This document shows, in pieces, positions 1 through 9,596 of a stretch of 64,000 nt of DNA (position 1 is the first letter of the stretch; every line of letters starts with the position of its first letter). Both the position numbers and the translations under genes were made by a program. The notes beneath the pieces are model-generated. The model worked only from the letters and a program-made list of their open reading frames with translations. It made no database searches and was not told where the DNA came from. This DNA is from Halorubrum trapanicum. GTDB taxonomy: Archaea > Halobacteriota > Halobacteria > Halobacteriales > Haloferacaceae. The stretch covers positions 1-64,000 of the forward strand of contig NZ_JAGGKE010000002.1 in NCBI RefSeq assembly GCF_017873555.1, given 5' to 3'.

Positions 1-62
1 TGCGACTAGCATGGCTAAATCGGATCCCAATAGCAATGGCCTCCGGCAGGATCAACCGGAAT
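1..62 (-). rRNA. 16S ribosomal RNA, 5' end only (partial)
   Basis: Read on the minus strand, this stretch begins ATTCCGGTTGATCCTGCCGG, the universal 5' start of archaeal 16S rRNA, followed by the conserved AGGCCATTGC segment. Only the first 62 bases lie in the window; the gene continues beyond the left edge. Two rRNA-type promoters lie upstream at 328-358 and 414-458, so this is the start of an rRNA operon reading leftward, away from the replication origin at 2.6-3.25 kb. Confidence 0.97.
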
Positions 63-68
63 GAATAT

Positions 69-129
69 CCTTCAGGCCTGATTCCCGGCCTGAAGGGGGT
101 GTTGGCGGGTGTCAACGTAGTGTTGACAC
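69..129 (-). other. 16S leader hairpins (two inverted repeats)
   Basis: Two perfect inverted repeats lie in the 16S leader. One is a 10-bp stem, 69-78 with 87-96 (CCTTCAGGCC / GGCCTGAAGG). The other is an 8-bp stem, 109-116 with 122-129 (GTGTCAAC / GTTGACAC). They lie between the promoters and the mature 5' end, where rRNA leaders carry processing and folding signals. Their exact role is not shown by the sequence. Confidence 0.5.
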
Positions 130-327
130 ACCATTGCATTGGTCTGTGTGGTGTCCGGAACCAACCAGCGACTTGGATGGCACCGAACGACCACGGCTCA
201 CATCAGATCGCCGCTTACGCCGGAGCGCAGGGGGCGCGATCCTCATCAACTGAGTCGGACAGGCCGACTCTGCGAAACCGGGCCGAGTTGAACGGCCCGA
301 GTCCGCGGTGCGTTCTTCGCGTATTGA

Positions 328-358
328 CCGAACGGGCTTATACACTTAAGCACGTCGG
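328..358 (-). promoter_or_regulatory. rRNA operon promoter, proximal copy
   Basis: On the minus strand this reads CCGACGTGCTTAAGTGTATA and then AGCCCGTTCGG. It follows the recurring haloarchaeal rRNA promoter pattern CCGAnG-n-CTTAAGT followed by TTCGG about 12 bases later. The TTAAGTGTATA block is the TATA element. It lies about 280 bp upstream of 16S. Confidence 0.7.
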
Positions 359-413
359 AACGCTTCGACCGGCCGCGTCTGCGGCTGGTCGGTGCCCCTT
401 CGTCGGGGGCGCC

Positions 414-458
414 TCGCATTTCTTCGAATGCTCGGGTTGTATTTAACCCCGTCGAACC
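414..458 (-). promoter_or_regulatory. rRNA operon promoter, distal copy
   Basis: The minus strand reads GGTTCGACGGGGTTAAATAC, then AACCCGAGCATTCGAAGAAA and TGCGA. The TTCGACGG upstream block, the GTTAAATAC TATA element and the downstream ATTCGAAGAAATGCGA block match the layout of haloarchaeal rRNA promoters and parallel the proximal copy 90 bp downstream. Tandem promoters of this kind are usual for haloarchaeal rRNA operons. Bases 459-688 hold no gene that I can support. Confidence 0.7.
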
Positions 459-688
459 ATCTCCGCCACGTCATGCGGTTTCATGGAACAACTTTCGAGG
501 ATCAGATCCAGCGGGGAGAGTTGACACCGGCAGAGAATGGCAGTCGCCGAGCAGTCAGACAGAGACCTGCCGCCGGCAGATATGTCTGAAATATATCATA
601 AGTTGTCGGCCGCGTTCTGGTGTCTCACGCGCGTGTAGAATCGAACGAAAACGCACTCTGGGGAGAGCCGGTCGTTTATACCACGGGC

Positions 689-716
689 GTTTATAAGGGA
701 GGGGGACACATATAAA
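689..716 (+). promoter_or_regulatory. TATA box region of tbp
   Basis: GTTTATAAGG (about 689-697) lies some 30 bp before the tbp ATG at 725, which suits a nearly leaderless transcript. A second TATA-like block, ACATATAAAAG at 708-717, lies too close to the ATG to drive this start. Confidence 0.5.
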
Positions 717-724
717 AGCGAACG

Positions 725-1285
725 ATGACGAACCCTGCAGACTCGATCGAGATTCAGAACGTTGTTGCATCGACGGGTATCGGCCAGGAGCTCGATTTGG
801 AGGCGCTCGCAGAGGACCTTCCGGGCGCAGATTTCAACCCCGACAACTTCCCCGGACTCGTGTACCGTACTCAGGAGCCGAAGGCCGCCGCGCTCATTTT
901 CCGCTCGGGAAAGATCGTCTGTACGGGGGCGAAAAGCATCGACGACGTCCACGAAGCGCTCGGCATCATCTTCGAAAAGCTCCGCGGCCTCCAGATCCCC
1001 GTTGAGGAAGACCCGGAGATAACCGTTCAGAACATTGTGTCGAGCGCGGATCTCGGACACAACCTCAATCTCAACGCCCTCGCGATCGGTCTCGGTCTCG
1101 AAGACGTGGAGTACGAACCGGAGCAGTTCCCCGGACTCGTCTACCGGATGGATGAACCCGAAGTCGTCATCCTCCTCTTCGGGAGCGGAAAGATCGTTAT
1201 CACGGGCGGCAAGCGCACCGACGACGCCGAAGAGGCGGTCGAAGAGATCGTCGAACGTATCGAAGGGCTCGGGCTGCTCGGCTGA
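725..1285 (+). CDS. tbp: TATA-box-binding protein
   Basis: This encodes 186 residues of general transcription factor TBP, which binds TATA elements and recruits TFB and RNA polymerase. The protein shows the diagnostic direct duplication: repeat 1 (about residues 8-90) has IQNVVAS, FPGLVYR and SGKIVCTGAKS; repeat 2 (about 98-182) has VQNIVSS, FPGLVYR and SGKIVITGGKR. Length and repeat layout are normal. The C-terminal end is acidic and ends GLGLLG. Haloarchaea often carry several TBPs; this one, next to an rRNA operon and an origin, looks like a core chromosomal copy. The orc1 gene converges on it from the other side with 124 bp between the stops. The ATG at 725 is supported by the TATA box about 30 bp upstream. 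Confidence 0.96.
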   Translation: MTNPADSIEIQNVVASTGIGQELDLEALAEDLPGADFNPDNFPGLVYRTQEPKAAALIFRSGKIVCTGAKSIDDVHEALGIIFEKLRGLQIPVEEDPEITVQNIVSSADLGHNLNLNALAIGLGLEDVEYEPEQFPGLVYRMDEPEVVILLFGSGKIVITGGKRTDDAEEAVEEIVERIEGLGLLG

Positions 1286-1409
1286 CGCGGTCTCGTATCG
1301 ATCGGTCTGTTCGGAGCCTCGTCTGGGCGAAGAAGTGGTAGCACGGTCGATAGTCAGTATCGATCGGCCGGAGATCAGTGTGTCGATCGGGTGATTGCGT
1401 GCGGTCCGG

Positions 1410-2615
1410 CTACGTTTCCTCGTCGTCCTCGGTGAGGACCTCTTTCACGACGCCCGGGTCCTCGAGCAGTTGGTGTTTCGTGTAACTTCCCTCGGCGCTA
1501 CCGCCGCTGTGTTTCGACTGTTCGATGATGTCGAGAAACGCGTGTTCTTTCAGGAGGTCGCGGACGCGCCGCAGCGAGAGACTGTCGGAGCCCTCCTGTC
1601 GACAGATGTTCTCGTATATCTCGTACACGCGGCTGGTTCGGAACCCGTCCTGCCGACCGTTCGAGAGCGATAACAGTGCGAGCGCTTGGAGGACGTACCG
1701 TGAGTGAGGGGTAGATCCCCGGATGAGTTCCCGGAATCGATCGGTCTCCGCCCGCTCGCGTGCCTGCGTGACGAACTCCTCGCGGACTGTGGGTTCGGCG
1801 TTCGACTGTGCGATCTCGCCGGCGTACCGGAGGATATCGATCGCCTTCCGCGCGTCGCCGTGTTCACGTGCGGCGAGCGCTGCGGCGCGGGGGATCGTCG
1901 ACGGTTCGAGCACGTCGTCGTGGAACGCGTCCGCACGCGCCTGCATGATCTCCCGGAGTTGGTTCGCGTCGTACGGCGGGAAGACGAACTCGCGTTCACA
2001 GAGACTCGATTTGACGCGCTCGTCCATTCGGTCCTTGTACTGAATTTTGTTGCTGATCCCGACGACTCCGAGCTTACAGTCGGTGATCTTCCCGGCCTCA
2101 CCGGCACGAGACAGTTGCATTAGGATGGCGTCGTCGTCGAGCTTATCGATCTCGTCGAGGAGGATCAAGACGACGTCGTATCGCTGATCGAGGATCCGCC
2201 AGAGGCGTTTGTAGTACGTGGAAGTCGAGAGCCCCTTGTCGGGGACGTTGATGCCGGTCTCTTCGGGGTCGTTGACGCCTTCGGCGATCGTCTGAACCGC
2301 CTGCGTCTCCGTGGTGTCTTGGGCACAGTCGACGTAAGCGAACGTCGCCGTGACGCCTTCCTCGCTGGCGGTCGAGACGAGTCGCTTCGAGACGTACTTC
2401 GCACACAGCGATTTCCCCGTGCCCGTCTTTCCGTAGATGAGTACGTTGCTCGGACTCTGTCCGAAGATCGCCGGATTGACCGCCGTCGCCAGGTCGGCGA
2501 TCTCGTCGTCTCGGCCGACGATGCGTCCTTCACCCGGCAGATGGCTGATCTCGAGGAGCTCCTTGTTCGCGAAGATGGGGTCCTCCCTCGTGAAGAGGTC
2601 GTCCGCTGCGTCCAT
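1410..2615 (-). CDS. orc1: Orc1/Cdc6 replication initiator
   Basis: A 401-residue AAA+ ATPase that binds origin boxes and opens archaeal origins. Visible motifs are Walker A GKTGTGKS (residues 62-69), Walker B LLDEID (152-157), a sensor-type VVGISN, then a C-terminal winged-helix domain (about 300-395) containing SLRRVRDLL. The open frame extends 57 codons further upstream, but that extension runs through origin boxes, is Pro-rich and looks non-coding. The ATG at 2615 (MDAADDLFTRE) gives the normal start of the family. The gene lies directly against the origin: the first origin box begins 9 bp upstream of the ATG, so expression may be affected by initiator binding. That last point is inference. 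Confidence 0.96.
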   Translation of the reverse strand: MDAADDLFTREDPIFANKELLEISHLPGEGRIVGRDDEIADLATAVNPAIFGQSPSNVLIYGKTGTGKSLCAKYVSKRLVSTASEEGVTATFAYVDCAQDTTETQAVQTIAEGVNDPEETGINVPDKGLSTSTYYKRLWRILDQRYDVVLILLDEIDKLDDDAILMQLSRAGEAGKITDCKLGVVGISNKIQYKDRMDERVKSSLCEREFVFPPYDANQLREIMQARADAFHDDVLEPSTIPRAAALAAREHGDARKAIDILRYAGEIAQSNAEPTVREEFVTQARERAETDRFRELIRGSTPHSRYVLQALALLSLSNGRQDGFRTSRVYEIYENICRQEGSDSLSLRRVRDLLKEHAFLDIIEQSKHSGGSAEGSYTKHQLLEDPGVVKEVLTEDDEET

Positions 2616-2623
2616 GAGGGAGA

Positions 2624-2643
2624 CACCGGGTTTCCGGTGAAAT
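2624..2643 (+). repeat. Origin recognition box 1
   Basis: CACCGGGTTTCCGGTGAAAT, forward orientation. It shares the GGGTTTCCGGTGAAA variant with box 4 and begins 9 bp before the orc1 ATG. Confidence 0.8.
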
Positions 2644-2704
2644 GCGTTCTGTTTCGTGACCGCGCGCGGCGCGATCGAAGCAGCTGATTGGTAGTCGAGA
2701 CACA

Positions 2705-2724
2705 CACCGTGTTTCCGGTGAAAT
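2705..2724 (+). repeat. Origin recognition box 2
   Basis: CACCGTGTTTCCGGTGAAAT, forward orientation, followed by a G-rich run (GGGGGAGG). It is the exact reverse complement of boxes 3 and 5. Confidence 0.85.
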
Positions 2725-2837
2725 GGGGGAGGCGGGTGGGGGACGTAGTGAGTGGGGTAAGCTCGCGGGCAAGCCAAGAGAGGCAATAGTCTGAGAACAA
2801 GCGGGACAAGCGTCTGAAGACGGGCAGGCCGCCGATC

Positions 2838-2893
2838 CGAGAGTGAGTACAGCTGCGACCCGAGAGTGAGTACAGCTGCGACCCGAGAGTATG
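2838..2893. repeat. 23-bp tandem direct repeat in the origin
   Basis: The unit CGAGAGTGAGTACAGCTGCG + ACC occurs twice in exact tandem (2838-2860 and 2861-2883), then a third copy begins and breaks off (CGAGAGTATG). It sits between origin boxes 2 and 3. Confidence 0.85.
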
Positions 2894-2911
2894 ATGGTCC
2901 GCTTGAGACTC

Positions 2912-2945
2912 AGAATTCGGATCTAATAGACGAAGACCGAATTCT
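2912..2945. repeat. Inverted repeat in the origin
   Basis: AGAATTCGG (2912-2920) and CCGAATTCT (2937-2945) form a perfect 9-bp inverted repeat around an A+T-rich 16-base loop. Its position between boxes 2 and 3 makes it a candidate for the unwinding region. Confidence 0.6.
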
Positions 2946-3003
2946 AACGGAAACCTGGAAGCGGGCGCGAGGAAGAATCGACGAGAAAACGCCTAACCGC
3001 CTC

Positions 3004-3023
3004 ATTTCACCGGAAACACGGTG
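3004..3023 (-). repeat. Origin recognition box 3
   Basis: ATTTCACCGGAAACACGGTG on the plus strand, i.e. the box in reverse orientation, 55 bp from box 4. It faces box 2 across the direct repeats and the A+T-richer segment. Confidence 0.85.
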
Positions 3024-3058
3024 TTCGATGTGATAGTCGAGCCAAGCGGTCGAGGGGA

Positions 3059-3078
3059 GACCGGGTTTCCGGTGAAAC
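3059..3078 (+). repeat. Origin recognition box 4
   Basis: GACCGGGTTTCCGGTGAAAC, forward orientation. It is the same GGG variant as box 1. Confidence 0.8.
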
Positions 3079-3220
3079 TCTAAGTATCGCTCAGCGAGCT
3101 GTCGCTCAATCCGCTTGACGAGCTTTACTCCGGAATAAGTGATAAAACCTGTTGTTTCAGATCGGTCACAAAGATCGAGCCAGCACTCCGACGACACCAA
3201 CCCCACCCCACTACAGCCCA

Positions 3221-3240
3221 ATTTCACCGGAAACACGGTG
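3221..3240 (-). repeat. Origin recognition box 5
   Basis: ATTTCACCGGAAACACGGTG on the plus strand, identical to box 3 and the inverted match of box 2, with the flanking GTGT also shared with box 2. It lies 40 bp from the stop of the 3281-4093 regulator and marks the right edge of the origin. Confidence 0.85.
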
Positions 3241-3280
3241 TGTCCCTCCAATCAGAGATCGACTCCGACCGCTCTTCGGG

Positions 3281-4093
3281 TCACCGTTCGAGAGAGTCTC
3301 GAACCTCGTACCGCACGCCGTCCTCGCGGAGTCGCGTCGTGTGCCGAGAGAGCTCGTCGGTCGACACAAGCAACAGCACGTCCAAGCCGCGAAGAGCGGC
3401 CTGCGAGACGCCCGCAGCCGAACCGAACCGCACGTCCGGCCGAACTCCCGCTCGGGTCGCGAGCGCGTACGCCTCCGTTCCGCCGACCGCGATCAAGTCC
3501 GCCCCCGCAGCACGATCCGTAATGACGTCGGCGGACGGCGGCTCTCCTTCAGTCACCGCCGGGACGGGAACGACCGTCACCACGCCCGGATCGTATTCCA
3601 CGACCCCCTCGAAGTCGGTGACGCCGACCGCCTCTCCCGACTCACCGCCGGTGACTGCGACGGCGGTCGCCGATCCCCCCTCGGGAACGGCGTGTAACAC
3701 GCCGTCGCGCATCGCGAGACCGACCTCGTCTCCCTCTTGGACCGTGTCGGTCGCCACCGCGGCGTCGACGTCGACGCTACCCAGAACGTCGTCGGACACG
3801 CGAGCGACGAACTCCGAGAGGGCGTCGGTCCGCGTGATGATCCAGTCGACCCCTTCTTTCGTCACCTCGTACCGGCCGCGACCGCGTTTCTCCACGAATC
3901 CCCCGTCGACCAGATCTCTGACGTAGTCGCTTACGGCCTGTGAGGTCACGCCGATGACGTCCGCGATCTCCTCCTGACTCACCGCCGGCTGTCGCGCGGC
4001 GATTTCGACGAGAACCCGGTATCGAGTCGCGTCGCGCCGGTTGTCGAGCACCCGCGGTGCGGTCGCCTCTCCCGAATCCTCGCTCGGTCCCAT
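3281..4093 (-). CDS. Origin-adjacent winged-helix (MarR-like) regulator
   Basis: 270 residues. The N-terminal third is a winged-helix DNA-binding domain (about residues 15-85, with AARQPAVSQEEIADVIGVTS and QAVSDYVRDLVDGGFVEKRG). The C-terminal part is an alpha/beta domain that I cannot name. The ATG at 4093 (MGPSEDSG) is preferred over the longer frame because an AATTTTACTT promoter element lies about 25 bp upstream of it, giving a leaderless start, and the extra N-terminal residues look non-coding. The gene ends 40 bp from origin box 5. Conserved neighbours of haloarchaeal origins are known, and a replication- or origin-linked role is plausible but unproven; it may equally be an ordinary transcription regulator. 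Confidence 0.8.
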   Translation of the reverse strand: MGPSEDSGEATAPRVLDNRRDATRYRVLVEIAARQPAVSQEEIADVIGVTSQAVSDYVRDLVDGGFVEKRGRGRYEVTKEGVDWIITRTDALSEFVARVSDDVLGSVDVDAAVATDTVQEGDEVGLAMRDGVLHAVPEGGSATAVAVTGGESGEAVGVTDFEGVVEYDPGVVTVVPVPAVTEGEPPSADVITDRAAGADLIAVGGTEAYALATRAGVRPDVRFGSAAGVSQAALRGLDVLLLVSTDELSRHTTRLREDGVRYEVRDSLER

Positions 4094-4193
4094 ATCAATG
4101 CTGTCGTAGTTGGAAACAAGTAAAATTGGTGTGCCGATCGTCGTGTACGCGGGAACCCCTGTGAGGGAGAGTTGCCAAGCGCGAAAATCGTAA

Positions 4194-4218
4194 TGTTCGC
4201 GAGAAACTCTCGCGAACA
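4194..4218. terminator. Perfect 10-bp hairpin between regulator promoter and maeB 3' end
   Basis: TGTTCGCGAG (4194-4203) pairs with CTCGCGAACA (4209-4218) around a 5-base loop. It lies 68 bp beyond the stop of the malic enzyme gene (minus strand) and about 100 bp upstream of the regulator start. There is no clear T-run on the minus side, so it could be a terminator, an operator or an mRNA 3'-end hairpin. Confidence 0.45.
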
Positions 4219-4285
4219 AACGGAACCCGAAACCGCACTGCGGTCGCGACCGGTGGCTACGAGATCGGAACCGAGATCGGGCGAA

Positions 4286-6538
<2,253 letters not shown>

Positions 6539-6690
6539 GTCTCTCTCCATTCATGAACGGAGTAAAAAGCTATCCGATGGTGTCGAATATGTGATTCGAC
6601 GTTCGACGATCCCCACTCGCTCTCCAGGGACGTGACGGAGCCCGTCTCGTACACTCTTCGCGTTGCCGGTGGCCCTCGATATCGGGCCCG

Positions 6691-7791
6691 TCAAGCCGAA
6701 TTATCCCCGACCACCTCCGGCTCGGCACCCGAGACAAGCGCCGACCCCAGCGGCGCCGAATCCGGGTCGATACCGGCGAGCGTCGAGACCTCGTACGCGA
6801 TCAGATACGTCCGCGCCACCAGCCGAACCGGGAGCGAGAGAGCCACGACCGCGGCGACTGCGCAAACGAGAACCGTCGCGAGGACGGCCGTCCCCACGGA
6901 CGTTCCGATCAACGCCCCGAGTCCGCCGAGCGGAACCGCCGCGAGCGCGAGCGCGACGAGGGCGACCACGGCGACGACCCCCCCGACGAAGGCGACAGCG
7001 ACGGCCTGAACGAATCCGACGCCGGCCGCGACGACCGCGTGGACCGCGAGGTAGGCGACGAGATCGATCCGCGTTCCGCGAAGGGAATCCCAGACGCGAC
7101 GCCACCCGGCGAGCACGCCAACGTCGCGGGCGACCATCGTCGGCGCGACGAACTCGAACGTGAACCGACCGCCGAGAGCACCGATCACGCCAATCACAGC
7201 GCTGAACGCGCCGAGCGCCGCGATTGCGGCAGTCGACAGCCCGGAGAACCCGCCGACAGAAACGCCGAGAACGCGAACCGCGCCGGGACCGAGGGCGACG
7301 ACGAACGCGACCGCGGGAATCGCGGACGCGACCGCGAGCGTCGTCGCGAACCCGAAGAGTCCCAGCGCCTGTCGAAACCGATCGCGGAGCGGTCGCCAGA
7401 GCGCGACCTCGGTCGCGGCGAGCGCGTCGTAGAAGACGAGCCGAAACGCGACCGAGCACACGGCGAGAGCGACGCCCACGAGCAGCGCTCCGATCGCGAT
7501 CGCGACGATCAGCGCGTCGTCGAGACCGGCGACTCGCTCGCTCCAGGTACCGACGACGCGTTCGAGTCGCATTGGTCCGACTCCAGTCGGGGAAATCTCG
7601 GTCCACAGGCCGATGCCGGCTGCCGAAACACCGAGATGCGACGCGCCGACCCGCGACGCTCCGGCGGTCCCGCCCGCCATCACGAGCGCAAGGAACGCGA
7701 GCTTCACCCACCGCACCGCCTCGAAGGGGAAGAGAAACCGCCGCGTCGCGTCGACGGCGCGATCGAGCGCGTCGACGGCGAGCCAGTTCAT
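6691..7791 (-). CDS. Multi-pass membrane protein, haloarchaeal family
   Basis: 366 residues with about six long hydrophobic segments, including VAIAIGALLVGVALAVCSVA, a Gly/Ala-rich pair (VGFVQAVAVAFVGG, VVAVVALVALALAAVPLGG) and a final VLATVLVCAVAAVVALSLP. The start MNWLAVDALDRAVDATRRFL is typical of a haloarchaeal family of conserved integral membrane proteins of unknown function. The frame stays open a further 325 codons upstream, but that part is the antisense shadow of the plus-strand gene at 7918-8751, so the ATG at 7791 is used. It is divergent from that gene with 126 bp between the starts. No function can be inferred beyond a membrane location. Confidence 0.82.
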   Translation of the reverse strand: MNWLAVDALDRAVDATRRFLFPFEAVRWVKLAFLALVMAGGTAGASRVGASHLGVSAAGIGLWTEISPTGVGPMRLERVVGTWSERVAGLDDALIVAIAIGALLVGVALAVCSVAFRLVFYDALAATEVALWRPLRDRFRQALGLFGFATTLAVASAIPAVAFVVALGPGAVRVLGVSVGGFSGLSTAAIAALGAFSAVIGVIGALGGRFTFEFVAPTMVARDVGVLAGWRRVWDSLRGTRIDLVAYLAVHAVVAAGVGFVQAVAVAFVGGVVAVVALVALALAAVPLGGLGALIGTSVGTAVLATVLVCAVAAVVALSLPVRLVARTYLIAYEVSTLAGIDPDSAPLGSALVSGAEPEVVGDNSA

Positions 7792-7917
7792 ACCGACCGT
7801 TCGCCGGAGAGCGTCAAATAGGCTGGCACCCGCGCGGTCAGCGAACGAGGAACCGATCCCGCGATCCGACGCCACCGACCCGCAGTCGTTTAGGGCGGAC
7901 GCGACGAACCGGTACGC

Positions 7918-8751
7918 ATGAAAGTCCGCGGCGAACGCGAGTGTCAGTCCTGCGGCACGCGGTGGTCGTACTACGAGACGGGCTCCGTCGCGTGTCCGAG
8001 CTGCGGCGACCTGCGCAGCGTCGGCGTGGACGCCCGCACCGCGCACACCGACGCTGCCGTCACGCTCGACCTCGCCGCCCACCGCGAGCGGGTCGGCGAC
8101 GCGCCCGACACCCTTCCCCGGTCGGGAGTCGACGAACTCCAGTCGGACCTCCGGGAGTACTGCCGGAAACGCGGATTCATCGACGGCGGACGTCTCCTTT
8201 CCCTCGACGGTACCTATCTCGCTGCCCGCGAGCTGCTGGAGGCCGTCGACTGCTTCGAGCGGCTGCGGGACCCGACCGACGCCGACCGCGAGTACCTCCT
8301 CGAACTGCTCGCCGGCGCCGACGACGGCGAGCGACCGTCCGCCGACGAGGTCCCGACCGCCCTCCGCGAAGCCCGGGGAATGGCGGCCGTGCGCGCGGTC
8401 GAGGCGTACCGCGGCGACGCGCTCGACTTCCTCGACGAACTGGAAGCCGGCGCTAATCCGGATGAACCCGACGAAATCGACGTCGACGACGGGGCAGCCG
8501 TCTCCGCCGGGGGCGAACGGCCGGAAGCCAGAATCGGTCCGGCCCGAGACGCCTTCGAGCGCCTCCGCGACCGCGTCACGCGCGTCGACGCCCTCGGGGG
8601 CGACGTTCCGCCCGCGAGCGCGGACGCCCTCGTCGAGGCCGCCGACGCCCTCGGGGAGTACGTTCGGACCGGCGACGAGTCGACGCTGGCGGCCGCCGCC
8701 GACCTGATCGACGAGGCGAGCGTCGACGACCTCGACTCCACGGGTCGCTGA
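7918..8751 (+). CDS. Zinc-ribbon protein of unknown function
   Basis: 277 residues. The first 35 carry a four-cysteine ribbon, CQSCG...CPSCG (Cys 11, 14, 26, 29), as in rubredoxin-like or TFIIB-type zinc ribbons. The rest is mostly acidic helical sequence: an LREYCRKRGFIDGG region, DREYLLELLAGADDG, and a C-terminal helical stretch with EAADALGEYVRTGDES. The open frame and the base composition are strongly coding. I recognise it as a conserved haloarchaeal hypothetical but cannot assign a biochemical role; nucleic-acid or protein binding through the ribbon is the only supportable guess. It converges on the hydrolase gene at 8763, with 11 bp between the two. Confidence 0.8.
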   Translation: MKVRGERECQSCGTRWSYYETGSVACPSCGDLRSVGVDARTAHTDAAVTLDLAAHRERVGDAPDTLPRSGVDELQSDLREYCRKRGFIDGGRLLSLDGTYLAARELLEAVDCFERLRDPTDADREYLLELLAGADDGERPSADEVPTALREARGMAAVRAVEAYRGDALDFLDELEAGANPDEPDEIDVDDGAAVSAGGERPEARIGPARDAFERLRDRVTRVDALGGDVPPASADALVEAADALGEYVRTGDESTLAAAADLIDEASVDDLDSTGR

Positions 8752-8762
8752 GTCCGACCGGG

Positions 8763-9521
8763 TCATCCGTCCGAACCGAACTCCTCACACGGGGTCCACA
8801 CGGGGTCCGGCGCGACGACCGCGTTCGAGAGCGTACCGACACCTTCGTAGGTGATCTCGACGCGCTCGCCCGGTTCGACGAGACCGGGGTTCGCTGGGCT
8901 ACCGAAGGCGATACAGTCGCCCGGCTCGAACGTGAACCGCTTCGAGAGGTACGAGACCACCTCTCGCGGGCCGAACAGCATCAGTTCGGTGTTGGCGTCC
9001 TGGCGCGTCTCCCCGCCGACGGTCGTTTCGATGTCGAGATTCGTCGGGTCCACGTCGGTCTCGATCCACGGTCCCAGCGGCGCCGACCCGTCGAACGCCT
9101 TGCGGGCGGTCCGTCCCTGCTGGTCGAGCGCGTCGACGTCGTTCATGACCGTGTAGCCGCGCACGGCGTCGGGAACGTCCGCGGGCGCGAGGTCGCGGCA
9201 GCGCTCGTCGATCACCGCGACCAGTTCGCCGGCGTAGGTCAGCTCCTCGGTCCACTCGGGGTACCGAATCGCCTCGCCGTGCGCCAGCAGGCTCGCCGGC
9301 GGTTTGACGAAGAAGTCCGGCTCCTCGGGGCGCTCGTAGTCCATTTGGTCGAGCGTCTCGGCGTAGTTCCGGCCGACGCAGTACAGCGCGGTGGGGTCGC
9401 ACGGGGGGAGCAGTCGCCCGTCGCGACCGACCTCGTACCGACCGTCGTCGGCGACAATCGCGCCGTCGTCGTAGCGGCCGGCGACGGGACCGTCCGGCGT
9501 GAGCAGTCGAGCGAGTCGCAT
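8763..9521 (-). CDS. Fumarylacetoacetate hydrolase family protein
   Basis: 252 residues. The family cleaves or decarboxylates acylpyruvate-type substrates using a divalent metal. Visible family signatures are the entry motif YCVGRNYAETLDQM (about residue 48), FFVKPPASLL, an acidic metal-ligand segment ELTYAGELVAVID (the E-x-E pattern), and the C-terminal GDCIAFGSPANPGLVEPGE with the typical TGTPxG-like turn. Length is normal for the short FAH-type enzymes of haloarchaea (2-hydroxyhepta-2,4-diene-1,7-dioate isomerase/acylpyruvase group). The substrate cannot be read from context, since the neighbours are unrelated. Confidence 0.88.
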   Translation of the reverse strand: MRLARLLTPDGPVAGRYDDGAIVADDGRYEVGRDGRLLPPCDPTALYCVGRNYAETLDQMDYERPEEPDFFVKPPASLLAHGEAIRYPEWTEELTYAGELVAVIDERCRDLAPADVPDAVRGYTVMNDVDALDQQGRTARKAFDGSAPLGPWIETDVDPTNLDIETTVGGETRQDANTELMLFGPREVVSYLSKRFTFEPGDCIAFGSPANPGLVEPGERVEITYEGVGTLSNAVVAPDPVWTPCEEFGSDG

Positions 9522-9596
9522 GCGGGCACCGTCCGCACAGCGACGTGAAAAAGCGTCGGTGGCGCCGCCGACGGCGACGGCACCGGCGAACCGATA

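Larger units (their letters stand above)
2618..3250. other. Chromosomal replication origin (oriC) next to orc1
   Basis: A gene-free stretch between orc1 and the regulator at 3281 holds five copies of a 20-bp box with core TTTCCGGTGAAA (either strand) at 2624, 2705, 3004, 3059 and 3221. It also holds a 23-bp tandem direct repeat (2838-2893), a 9-bp inverted repeat (2912-2945) and locally A+T-richer segments around 2912-2950 and 3080-3160. Haloarchaeal origins are typically an orc1/cdc6 gene beside origin-recognition boxes flanking an unwinding region, so the assignment is strong, although origin activity itself cannot be read from sequence. Short frames inside (for example 2910-3251 minus) run through the boxes and are not genes. 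Confidence 0.88.

Noticed and set aside
36-446. 136-codon frame at the left edge
   Set aside because: It covers the 16S start and its leader and promoters on the opposite strand, so it cannot be a real gene.
2910-3251. 113-codon frame inside the origin
   Set aside because: It runs straight through three origin boxes, its amino acids repeat with them, and no promoter or start context supports it.
7224-8456. Long Arg-rich frame on the plus strand
   Set aside because: Off-frame shadow across two real genes (the membrane protein and the zinc-ribbon protein). The product is almost only Arg, Pro, Ser and Thr.
6691-8766. A 691-codon reading of the membrane protein
   Set aside because: The first 325 codons are antisense to the zinc-ribbon gene and lack membrane helices; the hydrophobic protein begins at the ATG at 7791.
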